The translations under genes and the position numbers were made by a program. From Aromatoleum aromaticum EbN1 (GTDB lineage: Bacteria > Pseudomonadota > Gammaproteobacteria > Burkholderiales > Rhodocyclaceae), in contig NC_006513.1 of NCBI RefSeq assembly GCF_000025965.1, forward strand, positions 3,472,001 through 3,536,000: a stretch of DNA of 64,000 bases, read 5' to 3'. Within the stretch, counting starts at the first letter, position 1. Each line of letters starts with the position of its first letter. This document shows, in pieces, positions 39,965-49,180 of the stretch. Below the pieces are notes generated by a model. It did not search any database, was not told where the DNA came from, and was given only the letters and a program-made list of their open reading frames with translations.

Positions 39965-40642
39965 ATGCAGCGAATTCTGGACATTCTTTTTTCGGGCCTG
40001 GCGTTGCTGGTGTTGTCGCCGCTTCTGGTGCCGGTGATGATCGCGCTGCGCCTGACCGGCGAAGGCGAGATCTTCTACGTGCAGCAGCGCGTCGGCCGTG
40101 GCGGCAAGTCGTTCGGCCTGTACAAGTTCGCGACGATGCTGAAAAACAGCCCCCACCTCGGCACCGGCACGGTCACGTTGAAGAACGACCCGCGCGTGCT
40201 GCCGCTGGGCAGTTTCCTGCGCAAGACGAAGATCAACGAGCTGCCGCAACTGCTCAACATCCTGTTCGGCGACATGAGCATCGTCGGCCCGCGACCGCAG
40301 ACGCAACGCTGCTTCGATGCGTTCCCGCCGGCGTCGCAGGCGCAGATCGTGAAGGTGCGGCCCGGGCTGTCGGGAATCGGCTCGATCGTCTTCAGGGGCG
40401 AGGAGGACATGCTGCACGCCAGCGCCGCGCCCGAGCGCTTCTACGATGAAGTGATCATGCCGTACAAGGGCAAGCTGGAAGAATGGTACGTGGCGAACCA
40501 GGGGCTGCGGACGTATTTCGCATGTATTTTGGTGACGGTGTGGGTGGTGCTCTTTCCCTCGTCGCGCGTGGTGTGGAAAGCATTGCCAACGCTACCTAAT
40601 CCTCCGCGAAATCTTGCAACCTCTATCCAATTCGAAAATTGA
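39965..40642 (+). CDS. Priming sugar transferase (WcaJ/PglC-like)
   Basis: 225 residues. An N-terminal hydrophobic segment (ILFSGLALLVLSPLLVPVMI) is followed by the bacterial sugar-transferase block: QQRVGRGGKSFGLYKFATM, NELPQLLNILFGDMSIVGPR and VRPGLSGIGSI. It transfers the first sugar phosphate to undecaprenyl phosphate at the inner membrane. It lies 1 bp after the dehydratase gene, suggesting that the 4-amino-type sugar may be the first sugar. Confidence 0.9.
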   Translation: MQRILDILFSGLALLVLSPLLVPVMIALRLTGEGEIFYVQQRVGRGGKSFGLYKFATMLKNSPHLGTGTVTLKNDPRVLPLGSFLRKTKINELPQLLNILFGDMSIVGPRPQTQRCFDAFPPASQAQIVKVRPGLSGIGSIVFRGEEDMLHASAAPERFYDEVIMPYKGKLEEWYVANQGLRTYFACILVTVWVVLFPSSRVVWKALPTLPNPPRNLATSIQFEN

Positions 40643-40651
40643 GATGACACC

Positions 40652-41428
40652 ATGCAATTAATTTTTGATCATCGATTGATCCGGCATATTATTGACGCGT
40701 CGGAAAAAGAGCATGGGCGTTCATCGCGTGCGCTACAGTTGGCGGAGAGGCTTTTGCAAAATTCGTTCGTGAAAGTGCCCTTGTGGCTTTTCGAGCGAGT
40801 TGTGGGATTTCTTTTGGCGCTGCCTATTCCCATTTACAGCTCGGCAGTGTACGGCCTTGTGACAAACATGCGCGGACTGCCTCATATGCTGGGTATGTAC
40901 ATCCGAGGATTGTACTATCGGCAAAAACTCGGCTTGATGGAGCCAAACGTTTTTATTGACCAAGGTGTTTTCTTTGCATATCCGCAAGGGGTTGAGCTGA
41001 AAGAATTTAGCTATATCGACAAAAATGTGCTCGTGATGAGCAAGACAGCGAAGGTTGGCAGGCGTGTCCACATTGCGCCGCGTGTTTTTATCAGTGGTGG
41101 CGGTGATTTCGAAATCGAGAACTACGCGTGCATTGCGACAAACTCAAATATCATCACATCGACCGAGGTGCTTAAAGACGGCGCGCGATGCTCTGGACCG
41201 ATGGTTAGTGCTGACCAAAGGAGAGTCTTCCGGGGCAAGGTGCTGATCAAAAAAGACGCGTTCATAGGGGCGAACGCGACCTTGTTGCCGGGAGTTACGA
41301 TTGAAACGGGTGCGGTAGTTGGGGCTGGCGTTACTGCGGCAAAGTCGACCGAGCCTTGGGGTGTTTACGTTGGTGAGCGTGCTCAGCGAGTAGGTACTCG
41401 CGATTCGGTTCTTTGCCCCGATAACTGA
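40652..41428 (+). CDS. Hexapeptide-repeat acyltransferase with long N-terminal region
   Basis: 258 residues. The first ~100 are helical with a hydrophobic stretch (VVGFLLALPIPIYSSAVYGL); the rest is a left-handed beta-helix (VGRRVHIAPRVFISGGGDF, FIGANATLLPGVTIETGAVV). The codons are more AT-rich than the flanking genes, and it is probably a later addition. It may N- or O-acylate the sugar made by the dehydratase/aminotransferase pair. Confidence 0.78.
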   Translation: MQLIFDHRLIRHIIDASEKEHGRSSRALQLAERLLQNSFVKVPLWLFERVVGFLLALPIPIYSSAVYGLVTNMRGLPHMLGMYIRGLYYRQKLGLMEPNVFIDQGVFFAYPQGVELKEFSYIDKNVLVMSKTAKVGRRVHIAPRVFISGGGDFEIENYACIATNSNIITSTEVLKDGARCSGPMVSADQRRVFRGKVLIKKDAFIGANATLLPGVTIETGAVVGAGVTAAKSTEPWGVYVGERAQRVGTRDSVLCPDN

Positions 41429-41682
41429 TTCCTGGCTTTTCTTTGGCAATGACGGTTTGTTTTGCGATGTAGATGTCGATGGGAGAGCATTTCGTAGGCC
41501 GCCATTGAGGCAGTCGTTCGAGTGCCACTCTGTTAGCATCACGGCCTTCGCAACTGCCGAGCCGGGGTAGTGTGTCAGTGCTGCATGGATTGGGTGAGCT
41601 TGGGCGGCGCGCGCGCTGCATGCTGTCGAATGCATCGGGTCTCGTCGGGGCCGACGGTGCGAGCGGCGGTGGATCGGTTTTC

Positions 41683-43587
41683 ATGGGTCGTTGGTTCCAG
41701 CGCATGCGCTCGCGCGTGCTGGTGCTCGCCTACGACCTCGTCATGCTCGCGCTGGCGTGGGCGCTGGCGTATTGGACGCGCTTCAACCTGGGCCACGTAC
41801 CGGCCGAATTCATCGCCGAGGCCGGGCGGATGTTGCCGCTGGTGTTGCTGGTGGTGGGCTCGGTGTATTGGGGCTTCGGACTTTATCGCGGGGTGTGGCG
41901 GTTCGCGTCGCTGACCGACCTGGCGAAGATCGTCCAGGCGGTGCTGATCGGTACCACGCTGCTGCTCGCCATCCTGTTCGTATTCAACCGCATGGCCTAT
42001 GTGCCGCGGTCGCTGCCGATGCTGTTCGTGGTCTACCAGATCATGCTGCTGGCCGGCCCGCGCCTGATGTACCGTTGGGTGAAGGACCGGCGCATCGACC
42101 CCGGCACCGGCAAGCGCGTGTTGATCGTGGGCGCCGGGTCGGATGGCGAGATGCTGGTGCGGGATCTGCTGCAGGATCGTGATGCCGGCTACCTGCCGAT
42201 CGCCTTCGTCGATGATCACCACCAGCGCCTTGGCCGCACCGTGCATGGCGTGCCGATTCGCGGCACCATCGATGAACTGCCGAAGGTGGTGGATGTCTTC
42301 GGCATCGATCTGGTTCTGCTCGCCAAGCCGAACGCCACGGCAAGGCAGATGCAGCACATGGTCGATCTGTGCGAGGCCACCGGCAAGCCCTTCCGCACGG
42401 TGCCGCCGACCAAGGACCTGGTTGCGGGGCGGGTCGCGGCGGGGCAGTTGCGGCAGGTTTCGATCGAGGATTTGCTCGGGCGCGATCCGGTGTCGCTGGA
42501 CTGGGTAGGGATCCGCCGCAGCCTGAGCGACCATGTGGTGCTGGTGAGCGGGGCCGGAGGTTCGATCGGCTCGGAGCTGTGCCGGCAACTGTGCCGTTGC
42601 AATCCGCGCCTGCTGATTCTGATCGATCACAGCGAGTTCAACCTTTACAGCATCGAAACCGAGCTGCTGGAGTCGCCCGACGCGCCGCCGATCGCGCGCC
42701 ATCTGCTCTCCGTGACCGATGCGGTGGGCGTGCGGCAGGTGTTCGAGCGCTACCGGCCGCAGGTGGTGTTCCATGCCGCCGCGTACAAGCACGTGCCCTT
42801 GCTGGAAGACCAGGTGGAGGCGGCCGTGCGGAACAACGTGGTCGGCACGCAAGTGATGGCACAAGCGGCCGCGGCGTGCGCGTGCGAGCGCTTCGTGCTG
42901 ATTTCGACCGACAAGGCGGTGAACCCGACGAACGTGATGGGCGCGACGAAGCGCCTGGCCGAGCTGATCTGCCAGGCGCAGGACAGCCGCGCTGGCAGCC
43001 GCTTCATGACGGTGCGCTTCGGCAACGTGCTTGGCTCGGCCGGCAGCGTGGTGCCGCGTTTTCAGCGGCAGATCGAGCGCGGCGGCCCGGTGACGGTGAC
43101 GCATCCGGACATCGAGCGCTTTTTCATGACGATTCCCGAAGCGTGCCAGTTGATCATGCAGGCGGCAGCGATCGGCGACGACGCGGACACCTTCGTGCTC
43201 GACATGGGCGAGCCGGTGAAGATCCGTTACCTGGCCGAGCAGATGATCCTGCTGTCCGGTCGCCAGCCCGGGCGCGACATCCGGATCGAATACACCGGCC
43301 TGCGCCCCGGCGAGAAGCTGTACGAGGACCTGTTCTACCCGGCGGAGATTTTCGCCGACACGCCCCACCCGCGCATCCACATCGCCCGTCAGACGCTGCC
43401 CGTCGACCGCAAGCAACTTGCATTTGCCCTGCAGGCGCTGCATGCCGCGCTGGAGGTGCGGGACCGTGATGGACTGGTGGCGGCATTGAAACGTGCGGTT
43501 CCGGCATGGGAATGCAGCGGGGGTGAGGACTATTGCGCTTCAACAGGGCAACAAATACATGCGGATCGGGAGTGTCTTGCAGGCTGA
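41683..43587 (+). CDS. wbpM: Membrane-bound UDP-GlcNAc 4,6-dehydratase (WbpM/CapD)
   Basis: 634 residues from ATG 41683. Four hydrophobic helices occupy the first ~130 residues; a CoA-binding-like domain follows (VLIVGAGSDGEMLVRDLL), then the catalytic Rossmann domain (VSGAGGSIGSELCRQL) and STDKAVNPTNVMGATKRLAE. It makes UDP-4-keto-6-deoxy-GlcNAc for QuiNAc-type sugars. The frame is open to GTG 41572 with ATG 41620 as another option, but the family starts just before the first helix. A ~85-bp piece of its interior recurs at 46081 and 51246. Confidence 0.92.
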   Translation: MGRWFQRMRSRVLVLAYDLVMLALAWALAYWTRFNLGHVPAEFIAEAGRMLPLVLLVVGSVYWGFGLYRGVWRFASLTDLAKIVQAVLIGTTLLLAILFVFNRMAYVPRSLPMLFVVYQIMLLAGPRLMYRWVKDRRIDPGTGKRVLIVGAGSDGEMLVRDLLQDRDAGYLPIAFVDDHHQRLGRTVHGVPIRGTIDELPKVVDVFGIDLVLLAKPNATARQMQHMVDLCEATGKPFRTVPPTKDLVAGRVAAGQLRQVSIEDLLGRDPVSLDWVGIRRSLSDHVVLVSGAGGSIGSELCRQLCRCNPRLLILIDHSEFNLYSIETELLESPDAPPIARHLLSVTDAVGVRQVFERYRPQVVFHAAAYKHVPLLEDQVEAAVRNNVVGTQVMAQAAAACACERFVLISTDKAVNPTNVMGATKRLAELICQAQDSRAGSRFMTVRFGNVLGSAGSVVPRFQRQIERGGPVTVTHPDIERFFMTIPEACQLIMQAAAIGDDADTFVLDMGEPVKIRYLAEQMILLSGRQPGRDIRIEYTGLRPGEKLYEDLFYPAEIFADTPHPRIHIARQTLPVDRKQLAFALQALHAALEVRDRDGLVAALKRAVPAWECSGGEDYCASTGQQIHADRECLAG

Positions 43588-43700
43588 GCGGTACCCACGA
43601 TGGGAGGCGCGCCGGGGCAGAACAGTAATGATGAAAGATCTCTGCCCCATTTGCCCATTTTAACCGTTATGATCATTATGGTTAGAGAGGAGAGCGGGCA

Positions 43701-43991
43701 ATGATTACTCAGACCAATGCGGTGGCATTCAGGCAGAACCTTGGCGAGATGCTCAATCAGGTGCAGTACCGCCACGACAGCGTGGTGATCAACAAGGACG
43801 GGAAGCCGGTGGCGGCCCTGGTCGACGCGCGCCTGTTCGAGCGTATTCGGCGTATGCAGGGGCGTTTCGAGGCTTTGTGCGAGCGCATCGAAGCGGGATT
43901 CGCTGCTGTGCCCGAGGCGCAGGGCCTGGACGAAATCGACGCGGCCGTTGCGCTCGAGCGTGCGCAGCATCGCTCGTCAACGCCGCGCTGA
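43701..43991 (+). CDS. Phd/YefM-type antitoxin
   Basis: 96 residues. MITQTNAVAFRQNLGEMLNQV and VVINKDGKPVAALVDARLFE are the Phd/YefM fold, which binds the operator with its N terminus. The stop overlaps the start of the PIN-type toxin gene by 1 bp. Pairing of a YefM-type antitoxin with a PIN toxin is known in annotated genomes. It opens the toxin-antitoxin island after wbpM. Confidence 0.85.
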   Translation: MITQTNAVAFRQNLGEMLNQVQYRHDSVVINKDGKPVAALVDARLFERIRRMQGRFEALCERIEAGFAAVPEAQGLDEIDAAVALERAQHRSSTPR

Positions 43992-44428
43992 TGGCGTCGC
44001 ACACGCTGCGCGTCGTTCTCGACACGAATGTGCTGCTCTCGGGCATTGCCTACCCGGGTAGCGTGCCGGGCAAGATCATGGCCGCCTGGCGCCACGGCTC
44101 CGTCGATGTCGTGCTGTCGTCCTTCATCCTGGACGAGTTGCGACGGGTTCTCCCTCGACTCGCCAATCGACACGGATTGTCGGCCACCGAGATTGACGAC
44201 CTGGTCGACATCCTCTCCATCCTCGCCGTGATGATCGACCCCTTGCCGGCGGCCGAAGCAGAACTGCGGGATATCGATGACCTCCCGGTGCTGGGCACCT
44301 TGCTTGCCGCACGCGACAACGAGGGCGCCGATTACCTGGTGACCGGCGACAAGGACCTGCTCGTTTTGGCCGAACGTTTTCCGATCGTCACCCCTGCGGA
44401 GTTCTGGAAAAGGCATGGCGGTTTGTGA
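43991..44428 (+). CDS. PIN-domain toxin
   Basis: 145 residues of the PIN-family TA toxin component group. The acids expected for the metal site are visible: Asp in VVLDTNVLLSGIAYPGS, Glu in LDELRRVL and the Asp pair in RDNEGADYLVTGDKDLL. It probably cleaves RNA. The following 220 bp (to 44649) hold no gene; three tandem GACCGAT units lie near 44453-44474. Confidence 0.85.
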   Translation: MASHTLRVVLDTNVLLSGIAYPGSVPGKIMAAWRHGSVDVVLSSFILDELRRVLPRLANRHGLSATEIDDLVDILSILAVMIDPLPAAEAELRDIDDLPVLGTLLAARDNEGADYLVTGDKDLLVLAERFPIVTPAEFWKRHGGL

Positions 44429-44649
44429 GGTGGATTCAGTCGTCGCTCCGTTTGACCGATGACCGATGACCGATCGCACAGGGTTCTCCTGAAAGTCGAA
44501 ATTAGTCTCGTCTGGCTAACCGCGGGTGCCACCTGAAGCTTGGTGTGCGAGCAGTCGCAAAACGTGGCCGATCACCGATTTTGCCGCCATGTTGGGATAT
44601 GCTCGCGCGGGTCCAAAAATTCGAGAACAACACAAACGGAGTACGCGGA

Positions 44650-44985
44650 ATGAGCACCTATCAGGAAATCCTCGCGCAGATCGAAGCGCTCAAGCAGCAG
44701 GCCGAAGAAATGCGGCAAGCCGAGATCGCCGGGGTGATCGCCGACATCCGGCAGAAGATCGCCGACTACAACCTGAGCGCGGCCGACCTGGGCTTCGGCG
44801 CGCCGGCGCGGGCCGAAAAACCGACGTTGGGCAAGCGCGGAACGGTGAAGGCGAAATACCGCAATCCGGCCACCGGCGCGAGCTGGTCCGGCCGCGGCGT
44901 GATGCCGAAATGGCTGAAGGCCGAGCTGGATGCGGGCAAGGCGAAGGAGGCGTTCCTGATTGCGGATGAAGGCGCGCAAGTGTGA
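44650..44985 (+). CDS. H-NS-family nucleoid protein (copy 1)
   Basis: 111 residues. An N-terminal coiled-coil oligomerisation part (YQEILAQIEALKQQAEEMRQ) is joined to the H-NS C-terminal DNA-binding motif (KYRNPATGASWSGRGVMPKW). H-NS-type proteins silence AT-rich acquired genes. A near-identical paralogue is at 49181-49516. The start ATG follows GGAGTACGCGGA in both copies. Confidence 0.9.
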   Translation: MSTYQEILAQIEALKQQAEEMRQAEIAGVIADIRQKIADYNLSAADLGFGAPARAEKPTLGKRGTVKAKYRNPATGASWSGRGVMPKWLKAELDAGKAKEAFLIADEGAQV

Positions 44986-45033
44986 TGAATCGCGTTCGCG
45001 ACGGGGATCGATTGCCTCGAACGCTGCCTCGCC

Positions 45034-45123
45034 ATGCCGCTACCCAACCCGATCGCCACCGCCTGCGCTGACGAGTTTCTCGGCAAGGACCGCATCCTGG
45101 AACGCTTTCTGGCGGAGCTTTGA
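45034..45123 (+). other. Short unrecognised remnant
   Basis: 29 codons beginning MPLPNPIATACADEFLGKDR, ending at the TGA at 45121. The reading continues in another frame as ERDVAERRDPDKRELL to 45172, so it looks like the frameshifted end of a broken gene. No family was recognised. Confidence 0.3.
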
Positions 45124-45236
45124 GCGCGATGTGGCTGAGCGACGAGACCCGGACAAGCGCGAACTGCTGTAGGGGGGAGGGGCACAAACCGGGAATCCCC
45201 TTGTGGCGGAGCAACCATTGCACTACATTTGATGTT

Positions 45237-45464
45237 ATGCCGATACTTCGACGCTTTCCTGCGTCACGCGTACTGATGTATGCCGGGGATCACCTGCTTC
45301 CCCACGTCCATGTCAAATTGCGCGATGGACGGGAATGCACGGTGGACATCGCCTCACTTGAGATCAAGGGCCGCATTGCGCCACGCGAGATCAAGGAGGA
45401 GTTGGACTGGATCGAATCCAACCGGGCATTCCTGCTCGGCGAATGGCGGAGGTATAACCCGTGA
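45237..45464 (+). CDS. DUF4160-type protein
   Basis: 75 residues. MYAGDHLLPHVHVKLRDGRE contains the D-H-x-P-H-V-H-V pattern of DUF4160 proteins, which are commonly found as the first partner in a pair with DUF2442 proteins and are thought to be toxin-antitoxin-like. It overlaps the DUF2442 gene by 4 bp. Confidence 0.8.
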   Translation: MPILRRFPASRVLMYAGDHLLPHVHVKLRDGRECTVDIASLEIKGRIAPREIKEELDWIESNRAFLLGEWRRYNP

Positions 45465-45955
45465 GCAACTACTTTTTCCCCAAGCTGTTGGCTGTGGAAG
45501 CCCTCGCCCCTTATCGCCTGCGCACGAACTGGAGCACCGGCGAGTCGCTGGAGGTCGATGTAGAAGGCGTATTGCGTTCAATCCCCCCACTCACCGCCAT
45601 CCTCAACCCGGAGGTGTTTGCCCGGGTTCATGTCGGCGAATGGGGTAACAGCATCGAATGGATCGACGAGGAGTTCGGTGCGGACAACGTCTACGCCTGG
45701 GCCAAGGAACAGGCCGGCGATGTCAGCCATCAGATGTTCGACGAGTGGATGCACCGCAACGCGTTGTCGCTCAACACGGCGGCCGAGGCCCTGGGCATCA
45801 GCCGTCGCATGGTCAGCTACTACCGCACGGCGCACAAAGCCATCCCGCGTGCGATCTGGCTGGCCTGCCTCGGCTGGGAAGCGACACGACCAAAGACCAA
45901 GACGCTTCCGCGTGCTTTGCCCACGGCTCGCGAGTATGCAGCACTCCACGCTTGA
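45461..45955 (+). CDS. DUF2442-type protein with C-terminal HTH
   Basis: 164 residues. The N-terminal ~80 (LLAVEALAPYRLRTNWSTGE, FARVHVGEWGNSIEW) fit DUF2442; the C-terminal part has a helix-turn-helix (LNTAAEALGISRRMVSYYR). It pairs with the DUF4160 gene and probably acts as regulator/antitoxin of the module. The 776-bp repeat begins 26 bp after its stop. Confidence 0.8.
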   Translation: MSNYFFPKLLAVEALAPYRLRTNWSTGESLEVDVEGVLRSIPPLTAILNPEVFARVHVGEWGNSIEWIDEEFGADNVYAWAKEQAGDVSHQMFDEWMHRNALSLNTAAEALGISRRMVSYYRTAHKAIPRAIWLACLGWEATRPKTKTLPRALPTAREYAALHA

Positions 45956-46235
45956 CGAAAACGGACCCCTCCGACCCCCGGGCTTTCTTGCCCGGGCGGC
46001 AGAAGAGGCGATGCGAGCGCGATAGCCAGTTCGTACCCCCATCGTAAACAGGGGGATACCCACTTTCTTTCGTTCTCGGATATCTTCGGCATCGATCTGG
46101 TTCTGCTCGCCAAGCCGAACGCCACGGCAAGGCAGATGCAGCACATGGTCGATCTGTGCGAGGCCACCGCGCCCACCCCGACACGTTCGCGTGCTCGCTG
46201 TAAACTGCAAGATGCCCCAGGAACGGAGTGCGCAC

Positions 46236-46517
46236 ATGCGAATTTCTGCCGACAAGGCTCATCTTGCTTCCGACATTATCGCCAGTCAATACGGCGAAAA
46301 TGCCCGGATATGGTTATTTGGCTCTCGCGCTGACGACAACCAGCGCGGTGGCGATGTGGACCTCTACGTGGAAGCTGACTCCACGGACGTCATGCGAAAG
46401 GTTCGCTGCAAGGCAGCGCTTACCGAGTTGTTCGACCTGAAAGTGGATCTGATCGTAGGCACAGGCGACAAACCGATTCATCGCATTGCAAGATCAACTG
46501 GAGTGCGTTTGAAATGA
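46236..46517 (+). CDS. mntA: MntA-type minimal nucleotidyltransferase antitoxin (copy 1)
   Basis: 93 residues. The motif LFGSRADDNQRGGDVDLYV gives Gly29-Ser30 and the metal acids Asp40 and Asp42. MntA proteins adenylylate the HEPN toxin HepT and so inactivate it. The gene is intact, but its hepT partner in this copy is truncated. The product differs little if at all from that of copy 2 at 51401. Confidence 0.87.
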   Translation: MRISADKAHLASDIIASQYGENARIWLFGSRADDNQRGGDVDLYVEADSTDVMRKVRCKAALTELFDLKVDLIVGTGDKPIHRIARSTGVRLK

Positions 46518-46756
46518 CCGAAAACCTCAGGATCATTCACAAAAAGCTCGGCTACCTGGCTCGCATGCAAGCCGACTTGCAGCACTCCACTGGAAAGATG
46601 GCTTCTCCGCTCCGGAAGATACAGCTGGGCGATATTGCCGGAATGACGCCTGACGAGCGCGAGACGGTCTCCGCCTTCACGACCCGATTTGCCGCGTATC
46701 AGGAGCAGATCGGCAAGACCATGCGAAGCATCGCCATTGAGGAGGAAAGCGCTACC
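46514..46756 (+). pseudogene. HepT-type HEPN toxin, truncated (copy 1)
   Basis: The first 81 codons match the intact hepT-type gene at 51679; at GCTACC the sequence switches to a wecB fragment. The R-x4-H catalytic motif (Arg110-His115 in the intact copy) is therefore lost, although the frame stays open to 46939 with unrelated residues. Confidence 0.85.
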
Positions 46757-46827
46757 CGGCCCGAGATCATCCACCTGTCGCGTTCGCTCGGGCGCGGCCG
46801 GATACGTATGCTTGCGCGCTGTAAATT
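46757..46827 (+). other. Scar: wecB 5' fragment joined to capF 3' end
   Basis: 46755-46783 resembles wecB codons around PEIIRLSR (bases near 33118). From ~46793 the sequence GCGCGGCCGGATACGTATGC matches the last codons of capF (31896-31927), including its stop region with small changes. The ATPase gene begins 20 bp later, in the same relative place as the Abi gene after the intact capF. Confidence 0.75.
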
Positions 46828-46847
46828 TCGGGGCGCAGGAGAGTGTC

Positions 46848-48137
46848 ATGCTGAAATCGCTGCACCTTGCCGGTGTCGGGCCGGCCCGGGAGTTCGGACC
46901 GGTGGAGTTTGCTCCCCGGCTCAATTTCATTACGGGTGACAACGGCTTGGGCAAGAGCTTTCTGCTCGATGCTGCATGGTGGGTGTTGACCCGTACCTGG
47001 GCGCGTGGGGTGGAGGCGGTGCCGCAACGGGACGCCAAGCGCGCGAGCATTGCCTATGCGTACACGAAATCGACCAAGGGTGATTTTGTCGAGGAAAGCG
47101 TTTTCAGCAGGGTTGATCAGGTCTGGCCGGTCAAGCAGGGACGGCCGCCGATTCCCGGGGTGGTGATCTACGCGGGTGTCGATGGCAGTTTTTCGGCGTG
47201 GGACCCGGCGCGCAATTACTGGAGCGACAAGGAGGCGCTGGCGGGGGAGCGGTTGAGGGCGTTCAACTTTACGCCCGAACAGGTCTGGAAAGGGCTGCAT
47301 GGGAAAGACGGCATTCGCCACTGCAACGGCCTGATCCATGACTGGGTGCTGTGGCAGAAGGGGGCCGACCCGGCTTTCGATGACCTGATCAAGGTGCTGG
47401 ATGCGCTGTCTCCTTCCGGCAACGAAAAGCTGGTGCCGGGCAAGCCTGTCAGGCTCGGGCTGGATGTGACCGATTACCCCTCGCTGCGTATGCCCTATGG
47501 GCAGGACGTCGCGCTGATTCACGCCTCGGCGGGCATGCGCCGTATCGCCGCCCTGGCCTATCTGCTGGTGTGGATCTGGCGTGAGCATCAATTGGCGTGC
47601 GAGCAGACCGGACGGAAGCCGGCCAGGGAGATCATCTTCCTGATTGATGAAATCGAGTGCCACCTGCACCCGCAGTGGCAGCGTCGCATCGTGCCGGCCC
47701 TGCTGAAGGTGATGCAGGCACTGACAGGCAGGAAGGTGCTGGTGCAGCTCATCGTGGCAACGCATTCGCCCCTGGTGTTGGCCTCGGCCGAGCCGTTGTT
47801 CGACGGTGAGGAGGATGCGGTATTTACCATTGGCCTGCGCGAAGGGCAGGCGGTGATCGTGCGCGAAACCTGGGCGAAGCAGGGGGATGTGGTCAACTGG
47901 CTGGTGTCCGATGCCTTCGGCCTGCAGCAGGCGCGCTCGGTGGAAGCGGAAGAGGCCATCGAGGCGGCTGAGGCCTGGATGCGGGGCGAGCGTGATGCGC
48001 TGCCGCCGCACCTGACCAACGAACGAACCATCCATAAGGCCCTGGAGCGTGCGCTGCCCGGCGGCGACCATTTCTGGCCGCGCTGGGTCGTTTGGGTGGA
48101 AAACCACCAGGTGGCCAAGAAGGATAAGCGTTCGTGA
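46848..48137 (+). CDS. AAA ATPase of a two-gene ATPase/HNH-type module
   Basis: 429 residues. SMC/ABC-type ATPase with NFITGDNGLGKSFLLDAAWW (Walker A Gly30-Ser37) and Walker B IIFLIDEIECHLHPQW. LIVATHSPLVL follows as in OLD/RecF-like ATPases. Its stop overlaps the start of a gene whose 5' and 3' ends fit the HNH partner usually seen with this ATPase group. It probably belonged to a defence module; the partner is now broken. Start ATG 46848 follows CAGGAGAG. Confidence 0.8.
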   Translation: MLKSLHLAGVGPAREFGPVEFAPRLNFITGDNGLGKSFLLDAAWWVLTRTWARGVEAVPQRDAKRASIAYAYTKSTKGDFVEESVFSRVDQVWPVKQGRPPIPGVVIYAGVDGSFSAWDPARNYWSDKEALAGERLRAFNFTPEQVWKGLHGKDGIRHCNGLIHDWVLWQKGADPAFDDLIKVLDALSPSGNEKLVPGKPVRLGLDVTDYPSLRMPYGQDVALIHASAGMRRIAALAYLLVWIWREHQLACEQTGRKPAREIIFLIDEIECHLHPQWQRRIVPALLKVMQALTGRKVLVQLIVATHSPLVLASAEPLFDGEEDAVFTIGLREGQAVIVRETWAKQGDVVNWLVSDAFGLQQARSVEAEEAIEAAEAWMRGERDALPPHLTNERTIHKALERALPGGDHFWPRWVVWVENHQVAKKDKRS

Positions 48138-48477
48138 TTCCGGTGCCCAACCCCATCTGGACGGCTGGATCAACAGTTCGAAGAACAAGAAGCGGTCCCA
48201 GGATTTCCTCGATCCCTTTGAAGTGGGTGATGGGTGGTTCGAGATCGACCTGCCCTCTCTGCAACTGAAGCTGACCGACGCAGTACCGGACGCCTATCGG
48301 GCTCGTGCCGAGTACACCTTGCGCAATCTGCCGATCCGGGATGACGAACGCCTGATCCGGCAGCGTCGTGCGTGGTACCAACTGTATGAGCAGGGCAAAT
48401 TGACCCTCGATGGGCTTCGTGAGAAGGCGCCGCTGATTGCGACGGCCGTCGAGAAGAAGGTGGCTGCCAAGCCCTGA
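48134..48477 (+). pseudogene. HNH-nuclease partner gene with core deleted
   Basis: Starts GTG 48134 as MIPVPNPI, a start remembered for HNH-type partners of such ATPases. After about 8 codons there is a jump and a frame change to a C-terminal part (SKNKKRSQDFLDPFEVGDGW, then LIRQRRAWYQLYEQGKL) read to 48477. The middle, where the HNH residues should be, is missing, and the reading frame is broken, so the nuclease cannot work. Confidence 0.65.
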
Positions 48478-48501
48478 TGATTTATTGAAACTCTTGCGAC
48501 T

Positions 48502-49028
48502 ATGAAAAAACTGAAAGTCATGTCCGTGGTCGGCACCCGGCCCGAGATCAACATGGGTGTGGCGCAGGGCATGGATATCCTGCTCGATCTGGCCGAACGG
48601 CTGCGCGCCCGGTCCGACGTCGGCTTCCTCTTCGTCGGGCGCGGCAGCGACGCTCGTCGTCTCGCTGCCGATGCGCAGGCTCGCGGGCTGGACAACGTGC
48701 TGTTCCGCGACGAGATCCACCCCGACGAGATTCCCGGCTTGTATGCCCAATGCCATGTCGGCGTGGTCGCGCTCGACCGGCGCCACAAGACGCACAACAT
48801 TCCCGGCAAGTTTCTGACCTACATGCAGAGCGGCCTGCCGGTGCTGGCGAATATCAATCCCGGCAACGATCTGGTGGATCTCATCGATAGCGAGCAAGTA
48901 GGGCGGATACCGGGATGGCGTCGCGCTGCAAGGCACTGGCGGCACGGCTGTTTTCACCCCGAACGGCCGTAAGGCAGATTGTCTCGGCGCTGGGCTCATC
49001 AACGCAGGGAGTCGTAAAGCCGGCGTAG
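48502..49028 (+). pseudogene. Fusion of wecB 5' end and glycosyltransferase 3' part
   Basis: The first 17 codons are identical to wecB ([16 protein letters not shown]), then at GAGATC|AAC the frame joins a GT4-type C-terminal domain (MDILLDLAERLRARSDVGF, LTYMQSGLPVLANINPGND, DSEQVG). A second jump near 48900 leads to ARLFSPRTAVRQIVSALG in another frame. The open frame to ~48970 might make a chimeric protein, but it lacks an N-terminal acceptor domain. Confidence 0.8.
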
Positions 49029-49180
49029 ATCAAACCCCAGCCAGCACGGTTTTTCGGCGGTTTCTGCTGCAGGCGAAAAGCAGAGTTGCGGCACCCGGCA
49101 TCGACGGTCAGGCATGGTGCCGGCGTGGGTGGAAGCCACACCATTCGAACGTCGAATACAACACAAATGGAGTACGCGGA

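Larger units (their letters stand above)
45981..46756 (+). repeat. 776-bp near-identical direct repeat (copy 1)
   Basis: Matches 51146-51921 at a constant offset of 5165 bp with only a few differences. It contains the last codons of a HicB-type gene, a ~85-bp fragment of the wbpM interior (46081-46169, matching about 42298-42384), the complete mntA-type gene and the first ~81 codons of the hepT-type gene. Such identity points to a recent duplication. Confidence 0.9.

Noticed and set aside
41572-41682. N-terminal extension of WbpM from GTG 41572
   Set aside because: The extra 37 residues are Gly/Ser/Ala-rich with no membrane segment; the family begins just before the first helix, so ATG 41683 was kept, though not proven.
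44453-44474. Tandem GACCGAT units as an origin or operator
   Set aside because: Only three short units in a non-coding gap, with no AT-rich box or neighbouring replication gene; no function could be supported.
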